Counted from the first letter of the stretch, positions 33,051 through 44,072 are shown. The stretch: 64,000 nt of DNA from Bostrychus sinensis (GCA_020698575.1 CM036251.1:9836288-9900287), one strand, 5' to 3'. Numbers and translations are program-made. Notes: generated by a model from the letters alone, not told the origin.

Positions 33051-33553
33051 AAAGGATATATTATGCAAAATTGACTTTTCTGAGCTGAGTTATAATGTGG
33101 CGCTCTCATCAAAAACATTAACACATGCTTCATTTACACATCCTGTAATCTCTGGTGATGAGTTTTTGAGGCCTTAAAACACTCGATTCCATGAACCCCT
33201 GCCTACTCCAGGAAGCACTGACCAATCAACAAGCCCTCCGCAACCAGTCTGCTAATTCATTTATAAAAAAAAAAACAAAAAAACAAACAAAACAAAAATG
33301 ATGTACTGCTCTGTTTCCACTGATTCCTCATGGCTACTTTTCATTTTGTAGTAAAATGGCATCATATAAGGAGTTCAAGAAAGTGAAGTGCTTTTTTTCT
33401 TTATGTTCAAAAGACCGCAACACTCTGCTCTTTTCACTTGTCCCTTCACCTGTTCACCTTACTTATTAAAACGTTTTCTTTTAGCCAGATATGTATTTGA
33501 AGGTTGTAAATTGTTTAAAAAAAAAATGAATAAAAGCATAATATAGCCTCTTT
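33051..33553. mobile_element. MITE of the AAAGG..TATTATGC family, copy with both ends
   Basis: The left end AAAGGATATATTATGCAAAA is matched by a right end whose complement is AAAGAGGCTATATTATGC. The interior shares CTACTCCAGGAAGCACTGAC and CTGTTTCCACTGATTCCTCA with 63088-63420, and GAAAGTGAAGTGCTTTTT with 24146-24500. No coding potential. Confidence 0.65.
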
Positions 33554-34037
33554 AAATCAGATGAGTAGTTGCAGTTTATATATATATTTAAATGTGCCTC
33601 GAATGAATAAAACCCAGATCTGATCGCCATTCTGTTTGCTAACGTTTACTGTATAAAGTAGGATTTGTGGAGATTGATTGGATTAAATCGAAACACTGAC
33701 AAGCAGGGGCGTTTTTTGAATCAGAGTTTTATGGACGCTGACTGCTGAGGTCCTTGTAAGCCAAGAAAAAAATAAATAAATAAATAAACAAAAAAAAACA
33801 TCTAAAACTGGGAAAAAATATTAAGTCTTTTATAATGTTATATTTGTAGATGGTTGGGGTCTGTCACATTTCTGTAACTATACCTGTCATAACATGAACA
33901 TTTTGACACATTATTTAGCCTCTAGCTTATATGCTAAGTATAGATGTTAATTGCTAAATTAAATACAAATGGTTAAATGGTGATAGTGTTTTTTTTTTTG
34001 TTTTGTTTTTTTGTACATTTCTAACATTACCTCTGAC
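33554..34037. other. Non-coding AT-rich stretch
   Basis: It contains an AAATAAAT run at 33770-33800 and T-tracts near 33990. No gene. Confidence 0.35.
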
Positions 34038-34045
34038 ATTACCTA

Positions 34046-34418
34046 CAGCATTTTTTACATTAACTTTTTTGCTCACTGGCCACTGGCAAGCTATTTTTAA
34101 AAGTTACTAGCCAATTATTGTTTCTATTATCCAGAATTTAATTACTTCACATATTTATTTTATTATTTTATCATATTTTATTACATATGACGATTACATA
34201 AGAATGATTAACGAGATGTATATATATTTTCCCAGATCATGATAAATTACTCTAAATTACTAAATTAGGTGGTCACTCAAACATAGTAAAAGGAATTAAG
34301 AAACATAAATGCATAAAATACAACTGGCCAAAGTGGCTAGTGAGACTAAAAGTGTTACTAGCCAAAATGGAAATCTACCAGCATTTGGCCGGTTGGTGAG
34401 TGTTAATGTCGAGCTCTG
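34046..34418. mobile_element. hAT-type MITE (family H3) with 7/8 TSD
   Basis: The left end CAGCATTTTTTACATTAAC is mirrored by a right end whose complement is CAGAGCTCGACATTAACAC. Flanking octamers are ATTACCTA (34038-34045) and ACTACCTA (34419-34426). Subterminal GCTCACTGGCC and GGCTAGTGAG motifs reappear, inverted, in the copy at 59188-59553. Confidence 0.8.
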
Positions 34419-34549
34419 ACTACCTATATTTAGCCACTTAATTTGCAATATTTGGTGTCTAATGGTAATTCCTCCATTTAAAAAATGCGTTCATGGAAAT
34501 GCAAGTTTTTTTTGGTTTTTTTTTTGTTTTGTTTTTTTAATTAATCATT

Positions 34550-34640
34550 TCAATTAATCTTTTTACACAAAGAAAAGAGGTTAAGTGTCTTTCCCAAGGA
34601 CACAACGACAGTATGAACTCATGGAAGGATGAATGACTGA
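34550..34640 (-). mobile_element. SINE fragment
   Basis: It contains GAGGTTAAGTGTCTTTCCCA and AGGACACAACGACAGTATG, the reversed SINE motif TGTCCTTGGGCAAGACACTT. Heads and tails are missing. Confidence 0.55.
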
Positions 34641-35388
34641 GTGGATGAATGGCTCTACTTCCCATAAAAGAGCATAAAAGACTGGCTTCCTTTCATTTCA
34701 TTACTGCACAGAAATTATTCAGCTATACTTTGTTGTGACTTTCAAATAGCGACCAATTCTCTTTAAAGTTTGTTGAAGAAACTTTTAGGAAGCTCTTTGT
34801 TTATTTAAGTAAATTATGTGCCATCATCTAGGAGTACTGAATCTGAAAAGAAAACTCTGTGATGTTGAATTGGCAACTCGTCTCCAAACCATTAATGTCC
34901 TTTTCAAAAAAAATGTCTTTAGACTCACATTAATTAACACGTTTATTGATTTCAGAGAGTAAATAATATTCAAATGAGACCAGACGTCCATACATAAATC
35001 ATGGCGTTTCTAATTCACTCTTGGCAGCGCTCCGCTACAAACAGCAGAGCCAGCTGTTGGTGATTTAAAACCTGTAGATATTGAATGTGAAGATTAAGCA
35101 CATTCAAGACTTGTTTTAATTAACACCTTGTATAATTTTCGTCTATTGACACAGACATAATAAATACCCACTTCTCACTTAAACGGTATGAAAAAGTGAG
35201 GAGAATAGGCCTTTTAATGCCAGGAGACAGTGCTTCAGCGCAAGGCCTTGAGTCCAGGGTCAAGTGCAGCTTCACTGTTTTTGATGCAGTGTTGATTGAA
35301 GGCCTGAAGACTGAGCATACTGTACGTCCTGAGACTTTGCCTTTATAAAATCCTCTTTTCTAAAAATGCTTCTTTCATATCCAGATAT
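34641..35388. other. Non-coding; possible conserved block 34900-35140
   Basis: Positions 34900-35140 are complex with CATTAATTAACACG, TAAATAATATTCAAATGAG and TTTTAATTAACACC, typical of homeodomain-rich conserved non-coding DNA. There is no repeat match elsewhere in the window and no gene. Confidence 0.35.
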
Positions 35389-35998
35389 TAGGGGTGAAAG
35401 GATACAGTTGCTATATTGATGTATTGATTTTTAAATTCCTACAATACAATCCTTGTCAATACACATACCTTTTATCAAACCGTATTGTTTTCTAGGTGGT
35501 ATATCTTGATATACGTGGAAAAAATGCAATCAGTATGAAAATGTTGAATCGTACTGAGTATGGTTAGGGTGAACACCTTAAAAAGTGCAAAAAGAGGGAC
35601 AAGTAGTGTCATTAGGTGGGACAAGGGGATCATAAAACATATAATGTGCTGTTTTATCCCCCCAAAAAACACATTAAACCTTTATTGACTGGAATAAAGA
35701 AGATGGAACAGAAAAAAATCAAAGCTCTCAGTCTTTATGTTCTCAAAAAGATCCAGCAGCCAACACCAGCTCACAGCAGCAGAACACCAACCATATACTC
35801 CAACCTATCATGGGATGCTCACAAATATTTATTCCACAATACTGATTGTTCTTAACTTGAATCTCACTTTTTATAAGATCCACTGAGCACCACTGAAAAC
35901 GAGGGACATTATCTGAATAAGTGTGATGGAGGGACAGATGCCTAACAATCCTAATTGATACATATCATATCATTGCAAAAAGTATCATTACACCCCTA
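35389..35998. mobile_element. hAT-like element (GGGGTGTAAC family), copy 2, interrupted
   Basis: The left end TAGGGGTGAAAGGATACAG and right end ATCATTACACCCCTA are mirrored. The interior near 35480-35515 shares GTATTGTTTTCTAGG with the copy at 61679. A different sequence occupies 35568-35953. No clear target duplication. Confidence 0.6.
35568..35953. mobile_element. Possible insertion inside the hAT-like copy
   Basis: Bounded by GGTTAGGGTGAAC and, at the right, CCTAACAATCCTAATT, which are partial inverses (TTAGG..). The interior carries GTGCAAAAAGAGGGACAAG and GAAAACGAGGGACATTATC, wording not seen in the other family copies. It could be a small DNA element or simply divergent family interior. 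Confidence 0.4.
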
Positions 35999-37074
35999 CC
36001 TTTACTGAAATGTTGCCAATTAATTACGCTAATTCTTACATAGGGTACATTAAAGCACCATAGAAAAGTCTGGACCAAAACAGTGAAGAAATAAATCGAG
36101 TTGCATTTTTCTACTTTAATTTAATTGCATTACAAACTATAGCCGTTATATTAGCAAACCCTTTTTATTGCTGACAGCTCTTTTGCTATACTTCACTCCT
36201 GTCATGTCAAATGTTTAATTAACCTATGTCACATTTACACTGCTTCCCTCTTACTACTCAATATAAATTGGGGGCTCTCCACTTCTGTATCCCCAGGGTC
36301 CTGTCTCCTGTCCTTTATTTGGGATAACGACAACTTGAGCCATGCACGTGGGCCTCAGTGTTTCCTGGAGCCCCTCTAAGTGCCACTCTTGGGACGGGGA
36401 TTAGCTCCTCCCCCTGAAGAGAAAGTTTGTCCGTCCAACATGGCTGCTTTGTGAGTCAATGAGGCTGAATTTCATTTCCTCGCATGTCACAAGGGGGCAC
36501 TGGATCTGCGAGTGTGTGTTGATTAAAACCCAATTTGAAATCTAAAAAGAAAATGGACCGAAGCGAAGAGAAGGATTGTGATGGGAAAATACATTATTCA
36601 ACTCAAGGTAATCTTTTTTTTTTCTTTTTCCCCTTTTCAACAAGGGTAGAAAGAATTCAAGTACAGCTCTAGAGTAAATAAATAGAGTTTATGGATTTGT
36701 GGAGAAGTGTAAAGGTCTGGTGCAGAGGTCAAAGTGATGTGTGGTTTGTTTGGTAGCCTGTGTATGACTGAAAAAGAGTGTTTTTTAAAAAAAAATATGT
36801 TTCAAAAACAGTGGTAAAATCATTTTGTAAGTATTTGAGTCATAGATTGCTGAATCTGTTATACTTTGAACTCATGTATCTTTTAATATTTATTCTGCAT
36901 CCATCTGATCTTTGCAGAGTCATGGGTCATGACTCATAAATGCACATAAACAAGTCAAGAAAATGACGTTCTCTAGAGTATCTGGCCCCACAGTGCATCA
37001 CAGACCTCATCCAAATTTGTGGTTCCTTAGCCTGGTGAGCAACACTGTCCTACTTGCTTTTCGCAAGCAAGTGA
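35999..37074. other. Non-coding; complex block 36290-36560
   Basis: No gene. Positions 36290-36560 are balanced in composition and not repeat-like (for example TTTATTTGGGATAACGACAA and AACATGGCTGCTTTGTGAGT), a weak candidate for single-copy functional DNA. Confidence 0.3.
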
Positions 37075-37445
37075 CTTTTTTTCTTCGATTTGTTGCCATT
37101 TTAACAACAGTAAAGTTTACATCAACAACAAACGCATAAAAAAACAAACAAACAAAAAAAAACTCTTCTTCCACAAGTCTTTGTAGAACTGGCTTCTGCT
37201 GCTGTCCCTGTTCAGAAATAAGTAGATCGCTGTTTATAATATGGCGTACTCTGGTGTTTTAAGAAAAAAAAAAAAACAGTTTGTTTGGGTCAGCGGTGCG
37301 CTGCTTATGTCCCGCCCTTTGTTTCGCTGATTGGTTACTCAGCCTGTCATTGTTCCATCTCAGAAACAAATGTTACCAAAAAGGTACCAGACTAACTTCT
37401 TTGTAAAGATTAGGAAAATAGTTTATCTGGCAGGCCAGGCCAGTG
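37075..37445 (+). repeat. Interspersed repeat D, copy 1
   Basis: It shares with 44176-44520: CCATTTTAACAACAGTAAAG, AAGTCTTTGTAGAACTGGCT, CATTTCAGAAATAAGTAGA-like wording and ACCAGACTAACTT..TTATCTGG. Its GGGTCAGCGGTGCGCTGC, CCCGCCCTTTGTTTC segment recurs in reverse at 59130-59180. Probably a non-autonomous DNA element of unknown class. Confidence 0.6.
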
Positions 37446-37499
37446 GTTCTGAAGACCAGACCTTCTCTGTGGACAGCTCCTTCTCTGGCTTTTAGCTCA

Positions 37500-37690
37500 T
37501 CCTGTGTGGTCCTCTGCGATTTTTATTTAATTATGTACTTATTTATTGTTATTTTATTGTACTGCTTCTTATTTGGTAATGATAATGATTATAATGTTTT
37601 ATAATGTTGCTCTATGTGCAGTGCTTTGGAAGCGTTCTTTGTATAAAAAAATGTGCTATATAGTAAATCAAGAGGATTGGATTGGTTAAA
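37500..37690 (+). mobile_element. LINE 3'-tail fragment
   Basis: It carries GTGCAGTGCTTTGGAAGCG and AAATGTGCTATATAGTAAAT, then AGAGGATTGGATTGG, a decayed form of the fish LINE tail (GTGCTATATAAATAAA plus short repeats). Confidence 0.5.
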
Positions 37691-37929
37691 GTCTCAAGCT
37701 TCTCATTCTATGCATCAGTGAGGGGTTTAGTCTTGCTATTAAGCTATTATCTTGTCTCTAAACATTGTATGGATTCTGTCACTATTTTTCCATGTTTTAC
37801 TTTGCTTCCCTTTTCTCTATGGTTTTTGGGGATGTTTATCTTTGTAACTAGACATAGTCACTGCTGAATTAATTCCTGTTATGGGTTGCACCTATGAGTC
37901 TTAGGAGGAGTATACAATAGTTAGTTGCA
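37691..37929. other. Non-coding stretch
   Basis: Nothing recognised; T-rich. Confidence 0.35.
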
Positions 37930-38558
37930 GGGCTGACACTATGAGACATCCACTGAAAAACAACATTCGAGCTCACATTCATTCACTTGGAGCCATTTAG
38001 AGCCACCAATTCTCCGAACACATGCATTCAGGGTTCCCGCAGGTATCAGCAAGTCCAACTGATGCTGTTTAATGCCATTTTAATGCAATTTTTAATGCCA
38101 TAAACATATAATCACAGCAGCTTAAATTGTCAAAGTGTATTTGCAAGTATTGTAAAATACAGTTAAAGCACCAATAATGTTGAAAGTCAAACATCCGGTG
38201 TTTGGGTAATTTGATCCCACTGGAAGCAGACTTGTTCTGCTCAGCTGTCACGCTACTGTAGGCTATAAAAATGGTAAAATAGTATTTATATACACGAATA
38301 AAACCAATAACGTCAAAAATATTTACATTTTTAATGTCTACTGCAATCAAATGTAATGCCATTTAAGGCCTTATTTTTTGCTAAACAATTTAATTATGTT
38401 TAATGCTTTTTAATGCCCTGTGGGAATCCTGTGCATGTTTTTGGACAGTGGGGGAAGAGAACCCACAGTAACACAAGGAGGACAAGCAAACTCCCCTCAG
38501 TTGGTCAAAGAATCAAACCCTCAACCTCCTTGCTGAGAGGCAGTACTGTTAACCACCC
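37930..38558 (-). mobile_element. Family S SINE, split by an insertion
   Basis: The two halves read continuously: 37930-38027 (GCAGGGCTGACACTATGAGA, ATTCATTCACTTGG, CCGAACACATGCAT) and 38432-38558 (TGCATGTTTTTGGACAGTGG, AGGAGGACAAGCAAACTC, GGCAGTACTGTTAACCACC). They match the intact copy at 46302-46690 in the same orientation. The head end past 38558 is eroded. Confidence 0.8.
38028..38431. mobile_element. Nested TIR element with 5-bp TSD, CAGGGTTCCC type
   Basis: Left TIR CAGGGTTCCCGCAGG (from 38029), right complement CAGGATTCCCACAGGG. TGCAT flanks both sides (38023-38027 and 38432-38436). The interior repeats TTTAATGCC/GGCATTAAA near both ends. Terminus style is hAT, yet 8 matching bases cannot be found; a 5-bp duplication would fit a hAT5-like group, which is uncertain. 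Confidence 0.75.
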
Positions 38559-39283
38559 TCCAGCCCTCAGATTTTTTTTAAAAACAAGATAAAAAGAAAG
38601 TTGGATATTTTAAAACTAATCACCATTAAACCTGTGTTGTTTACCATTTTACAGTAGGTACAGTAATTACTAATACCTGAGTCTTTTGAGGTAAAAGCAG
38701 ATGAACACAGCAACTCTGGAAAATTCAAACAAATTCAAATTCAAACACGAGACAAATAAAACAGCCCCACACAGTTGTAAATACTCATCAAATAGACTGT
38801 AATCTTAAGGAACACGATGGTGCTTTATGCCGTGACTCATCTCACGACACGGATCAGTCAGAAACAACACACTCTCTGCTGTTTGTGAAAAGGGCTCAAG
38901 GCGCTCACGACTAAACTCTCCACCGAGGACACTTGTATCTTCTCTAAACCTTTATCTCATATTGCTTTGTTCCTGTTTTGATACAGAGGCAGCCTCGTAA
39001 GTCACCGAGCCGCCTTAAGAACTCTCCCACAGCTGTTATTACACACAGCTGCTAATAAAACAAATGGACAAGAACACAATCATTTTACAGTTTGCTCAAA
39101 TGTAAGCATACATGGCAGACTATGGGGATACTACTGAGACTATGCTGATATTCTGCTGACATTCATTCACTATGGGGCCAATTTAGATTTACCATTTTTC
39201 TGTAATGCATGGTAGGTCATAAGGAAGCCAGAATGCCCCGAGAAGCCCTCCCCACCTGCTGCATCCTTACAGATTTGAACTAT
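38559..39283. other. Non-coding stretch, no gene seen
   Basis: Positions 38800-39060 are complex and free of repeats recognised elsewhere. No coding evidence. Confidence 0.3.
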
Positions 39284-40394
39284 GATAGGGGACACTGGGG
39301 ATGGTTGTAACACCAGTTCCCCCAAACAGGGAGCAGACAGAGCTCTAATGATCATATCAGTTTTCAGCCACTTTGTCCCTGATCTCACCTGGTGATTGTC
39401 AAGCCTGGAAACAGGAGCATGTAGATTTTATTGAGAAAAAGTGATTTTGAGATAGGAAAGTGATCTTTTGACCAACTAAATTTTGTGCATTAGGCTCATG
39501 TTTATCAAGATAGAATTACAGGACAGGAGGAGATTAAAATGCAGCTTCTCAGGTAAACTGTGATGCATTTTCCCTCTGCTTATTTCTAACCACTTCACTA
39601 ATACAGTGAGCTAAACATCAGCAGACAGGAGTGGGGTGGGTTGTAACAAAGAATTTAAAGGTGTTACAGACATCTCCTTACTAAAAGCATATACAAAACT
39701 TGATGGATTCATCATTCATCATTTTACAGCAGGCCCAGCAGTGGAAAAGAGAGGCTGAGAGAGCTGTGCTGCTGATGTTTTTAAAAAGCATCTGCTGAGG
39801 TCACAGATAAGGAGTGCTAACACTCATCTGTCAACATTTGAATTCTGATTAAGAATATACTCACAAAGACATGCATACTAGCTTTGATTTTATACAATAA
39901 ATAGATTATAGGTGTATCAGACCTACATGTTTTTCATACAGATGCATTGTAGTTAAATGTTCATGAAAGATTAAGACTTGTTATTGGATTATTTTACACT
40001 ACACACACTCCTGAGTTAAACTGTGTGTCTATGAGTCATGGTCAGTCACAGAGAGAGATTGACAGCGCTCTGGATTGTTCTTTTTTCCTCAGTACACCTG
40101 TTTTAAAGCATAGTTTATGGTGTAACCTCTGTTTTTGGTTCTTTGCCTGACTGTTACAACTCCCCCCTATGTGTGTTATAACTCACCCTAATAGTGGGGT
40201 AGGTTGTAACACAGGACCACTGAGTATTTGACACTGACCCACAAGGTCTCTGATATTCTTGCAGGAGGTTGAATAGGTACCGTTTGCAGCCAACAAATTT
40301 GGGTATTTTGTATCAAAGTTTGAGAACCATAGCTCAAGAATTCAGTGAGTTACAGGAGCTGAAGCAAAAAGTGTTACAACCATCCCTACTATAG
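39284..40394. mobile_element. TIR element with repeated TTGTAACA motif
   Basis: Near the left end GGGGATGGTTGTAACAC (39297-39313) is mirrored by GTGTTACAACCATCCCTA at the right (40371-40388). The same core appears inside: GTGGGTTGTAACA near 39634, TGTTACAACTCCCCCC at 40152, and GTGGGGTAGGTTGTAACACA near 40193. These look like multiple transposase-binding sites. No protein-coding frame and no fixed target duplication; superfamily unknown. Confidence 0.55.
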
Positions 40395-40440
40395 ATAAGT
40401 GAATTGACTTTATTTAACAATCCTAGACACATTTTTAGCC

Positions 40441-40661
40441 TGTCCATCCTGGGAGAGTTTCTTTTTTTTTTTTTTAGGAGTTTTTCCTTACTGAGAAGGA
40501 GGGTCCAGGGACAGGGGAAATCTTGGGTCTGTTTAGTTTAGTGTTGTTTACGTTTGATTGTGTGTTATGTCTGATTGTGTTCTTATGTTTGATTGTATGA
40601 CTAATATTTCTTTAAGGCGACTGTTGTTGTGATACTAGGCTGAATATAAATAAAACTAAAT
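40441..40661 (+). mobile_element. LINE 3'-end repeat, copy 3
   Basis: CATCCTGGGAGAGTTTC, GAGTTTTTCCTTACTGAGAA, GGAGGGTCCAGGGACAG and a tail GAATATAAATAAAACTAAAT align with the 9290 copy. Confidence 0.7.
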
Positions 40662-41074
40662 TCCATGGGGAAGACACGCAGACTCCACTCAGGAGGACTT
40701 GCAAGCCTGCAAACACTTGACTAATTCCTTGTATAAAAATAAAAAAGAATAAGAATGACTGACAGAGCTACAACACACTACTATGTTGATAAGATTGCAG
40801 AACAGTGTAAAAATCACATCAGTGTAAGGTAATTGGTGTTCCTTCAGCAGTCCCACTTCTTCAATATGACTCTGTAAATTAATACTTGGATTTAATACAG
40901 ACAAACCAATATTTTGTATTGTACCTTGACATGTTTTGGCCATTTTTTCTGCGGTCTTCCTCAGAAGTGTCACATGAAGTTACCTTTTTGGATTAGTGCC
41001 TCCATAAAGCACTTGACAACAATACCACTAATACTATGACTGCTACTATATTTTATGTTTCTCCAAATCCAGCC
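40662..41074. other. Non-coding stretch
   Basis: The 94-codon minus-strand frame at 40689-40973 has no recognisable domain. Nothing else assignable. Confidence 0.35.
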
Positions 41075-41235
41075 ATAGCAGATCACAAGCCAGTGCTGCT
41101 TCCAAGCTTGAATAGAGGCTTATGTCAGGAAGGGCAACTGGCATAAAACCTGCCAAATCAAAATGCGAATCACTGCACATTAGGAGGTAGTTTGCTGAGG
41201 CTACCCAGGAAGGAAAAGGCAAAATGTAAAGAGAA
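41075..41235 (-). repeat. Interspersed repeat A, minus-strand copy
   Basis: AATCCAGCCATAGCAGATCA, CAGGAAGGGCAACTGGCATA and ACCTGCCAAATCAAAATGCG give the family motifs in reverse order. Confidence 0.65.
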
Positions 41236-41662
41236 TTTTATATTTCTCCTGGATATGCACACACTTCTGCCCCTATCTTTTATTGTGAATGCATCATTTG
41301 AAATTGAGATGTGAGTGAATCAAGTCGGACTAAGGTGAGGTTGACTGACAGTGTCCTGAGTTTGAGCTCCTCTATCTGTGAGCTGCAGTGACACCGGTAG
41401 ACAGCATAAGCCACCTATGTATGAATTATTCTGCGATTGTACATGACCCGGGCCGGCTCTAGATCACTTCTGGTATAAAGCAGCTCCTCACTCTGCAGCG
41501 TCAACACAGCAAATTGAGTGAAGCCGTGTTATTTCAAATGTAAGACTTTCATTTGTTTTTTATCCCGCAGAGACTGTTGCTTACAGACTTCAAATACACC
41601 AACATGTCCCTTAGGATTATATGTCTTAGCTTTCCATCCAGACTTGTATGAAGGGTTGAGAC
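41236..41662. other. Non-coding stretch
   Basis: Positions 41330-41560 look unique; no gene. Confidence 0.35.
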
Positions 41663-42283
41663 CAGAGATTTTCAGACTGTAAAAGTATCATCTTTAATGA
41701 ACAAAAAAGAGCATTAATAATTTAAGGACAAAAAAGGGACTAAACTTGGACTGCAAATAACTCGGACTGGACTAAACCAGCATTACACTAGATTTAAGGC
41801 AGGACTAAATCAGAACTTCTACTTCTACTAAAACTGGACCAGTATCAAACTGGATTTCACCTACTTAAACTGGACTAAACCAAGACCAAACCAGGACAAA
41901 AGCAGAACATAACCAGAACTAATCTTGGACCAATCCAGGACATAAATGGACTACACCAGGACTATTCTAAAACTAGACTAAACCTAAACAAAAGCAGGTC
42001 TAAACAGGAGGACAAAATACGTATTAAATCAGGTCTAAACCAAACAACCAAACAAAACAAAAGCAAGAACTAAACCAGGATTAAACCAGGACTAATCTAG
42101 AACTAAACCAGAACTAAACCAGGTCTAAACTGTGCCTAAACAAGGACTAAGCACATACTTCAAATTTAGGCCCCAACCACAGAAAATGTGAAAAAAGTAT
42201 CCCAATTAATGTAAATATGAACTGCAAGCAGAAGAAGCCCGCATACCACCAGTAGTACCTGTCCCACAGTTTGAGAACCACTT
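41663..42283. mobile_element. hAT-like element packed with the 11-bp array, locus 2
   Basis: A decayed left end CAGAGATTTTCAGACTGT faces a right end ACAGTTTGAGAACCACT, partially inverse (about 13 of 18). The interior is a degenerate array of GGACTAAACCA/GGTCTAAACCA from about 41720 to 42160, followed by GAAGCCCGCATACCACCAGT as at locus 1. No target duplication seen. Confidence 0.6.
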
Positions 42284-42841
42284 TAAATATTGCCCTGGGT
42301 GTCTTTCCCCCGAGGATCAGCAGCACGGGTCACTTTGATCTCTTAGCCCCTGTCTTTCAAGTCTTCTGCCCTCTGTAAAGCGTTCCTTATCAGAAAGCGT
42401 GCCGGTGTGGGAGAAGAAAGGGGGAAAACATGAACTTTACTGCTTGGACAGCACATTTCGGAGGCTAATCCCCTGAACTGCGTTGATAGCAAAGCGACCG
42501 GGTCATCATTACTCTTTCATGTGTCAGGGTGTGTGTCTGGTTGGAAGTGTCGAAGAAGATGTTTATATCAATAATTAAAAGTATGGGCTAAGAAAGGCGT
42601 TACCTTTCAGTGTTCCCAGCAGTTTGTCCCAGAGTTCGCCACACGTTCCCAGAGAGACGCACTGGTGATGCTCTGTGTGGTTTGTGATTCAGAGCATGCA
42701 TGGAGTAGTGGCAATTTGCCCAATGCCCAGTGCACATGGCCCCCGTGACTGCTCAAGTGTTAGGAATTACTGTATCCCAATAGCCTGGCCCCACCTACTT
42801 TCTTTTTCAAAGCAGGAGAGTCTGGTTCCTCAGCCATAAGC
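42284..42841. other. Non-coding; complex block 42300-42500
   Basis: Positions 42300-42500 are balanced and unique-looking (TCTTTCCCCCGAGGATCAGC, GGCTAATCCCCTGAACTGCG). Positions 42770-42835 resemble the segment at 21440-21500 (GGAGAGTCTGGTTCCTCAGC). No gene. Confidence 0.3.
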
Positions 42842-44072
42842 CGCATTTCCACTAGGTAGAATGGTACGGGGCATGTCAGTGCGGGACGCCTTAGAACGGG
42901 TAGCCCCAAAACCTGCTGGTGTTTCCATGACTCTGGGTCCAGGAGACCTACGTATGTTATGTAAACACTGAACTCACACAAGCGCAACAAAAGTTGTGTT
43001 AAAAGAGATAAAAATGTGTTTGAAACTCACTTTTAAAACATAAAGGCACTGGCAACAATTAATAAAAAGATGAATTAAATCCTGCTGTGTGTCTGTATGA
43101 GGCTGCTGTGAGTGGCTGGTGTGTGTCTGTGTGAGGCCGGTGTGTGTCTGTGTGAGGCTGGTGTGTGTCTGTGTGAGGCTGGTGTGTGTGTCTATGTGAG
43201 GCTGGTGTGTGTCTGTGTGAGGCTGGTGTGTGTCTGTGTGAGGCTGGTGTGTGTGTCTATGTGAGGCTGGTGTGTGTCTGTGTGAGGCTGGTGTGTGTCT
43301 GTGTGAGGCTGGTGTGTGTGTCTATGTGAGGCCGGTGTGTGTCTGTGTGAGGCTGGTGTGTGTGTCTATGTGAGGCCGGTGTGTGTCTGTGTGAGGCTGG
43401 TGTGTGTGTCTATGTGAGGCTGGTGTGTGTCTGTGTGAGGCTGGTGTGTGTGTCTATGTGAGGCTGGTGTGTGTCTATGTGAGGCTGGTGTGTGTCTGTG
43501 TGAGGCTGGTGTGTGTGTCTATGTGAGGCTGGTGTGTGTCTGTGTGAGGCTGGTGTGTGTCTATGTGAGGCTGGTGTGTGTGTCTATGTGAGGCTGGTGT
43601 GTGTGTCTATGTGAGGCTGGTGTGTGTGTCTGTGTGAGGCTAGTGTGTGTCTGTGTGAGGCTGGTGTGTGTGTCTATGTGAGGCTGGTGTGTGTCTGTGT
43701 GAGGTTTTTTTTTTTTTAGAAAAAGTCACCTCAACATTAGCTTGTCCTCTCTTGGAATACAGCTGTTTATCACAAGGACAAGAATATGTTTGATTAAAAA
43801 AAAAAAAAAAAATCACTTTATTTTTGTATTTGTGTTTTGTATTTATGCTCTTTGGCTAATTGTTTTTGCCTGAGTAAGGATTCTCTCTCGTCCAATCCTC
43901 TAACCTTTCCAGATGCTTAACCGAGCTGGACCCCACCGGGGAGGAGTGCCAAAAGTAGAACAGTTTGGACCGCTTTTTGGGAACACTTTATTACGCTTTG
44001 GGAAGTGGAAACACCCCCAAAGTGCCCCGTAACACTCCATTCCAACCTAGTGGAAAAATCGCCCATGGAAAG
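42842..44072. mobile_element. TIR element (TTTCCACT family) carrying a large minisatellite
   Basis: The left end GCATTTCCACTAGGTAGAAT and TACGGGGCA is mirrored at the right by TGCCCCGTAACACTCC and CCAACCTAGTGGAAAAATCG. Half of its about 1.23 kb is the 21/23-bp array at 43089-43704. The related compact element at 855-1094 lacks any array. No coding frame. Confidence 0.65.
43089..43704 (+). repeat. Two-variant minisatellite, 21- and 23-bp units with higher-order order
   Basis: About 27 units. Short unit S is GGCTGGTGTGTGTCTGTGTGA (21 bp); written out, long unit L has an extra TG and CTATG in place of CTGTG (23 bp). By eye the order runs S S S L S S L S S L, then S L S L S L, then mixed forms. 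Rare recombinants occur: a short unit with CTATG and a long one with CTGTG. Some units carry GGCCGG. Confidence 0.9.

Noticed and set aside
43089..43704. CRISPR-like regular repeats
   Set aside because: Units are head-to-tail with no unique spacers, in a vertebrate-type genome; a minisatellite.
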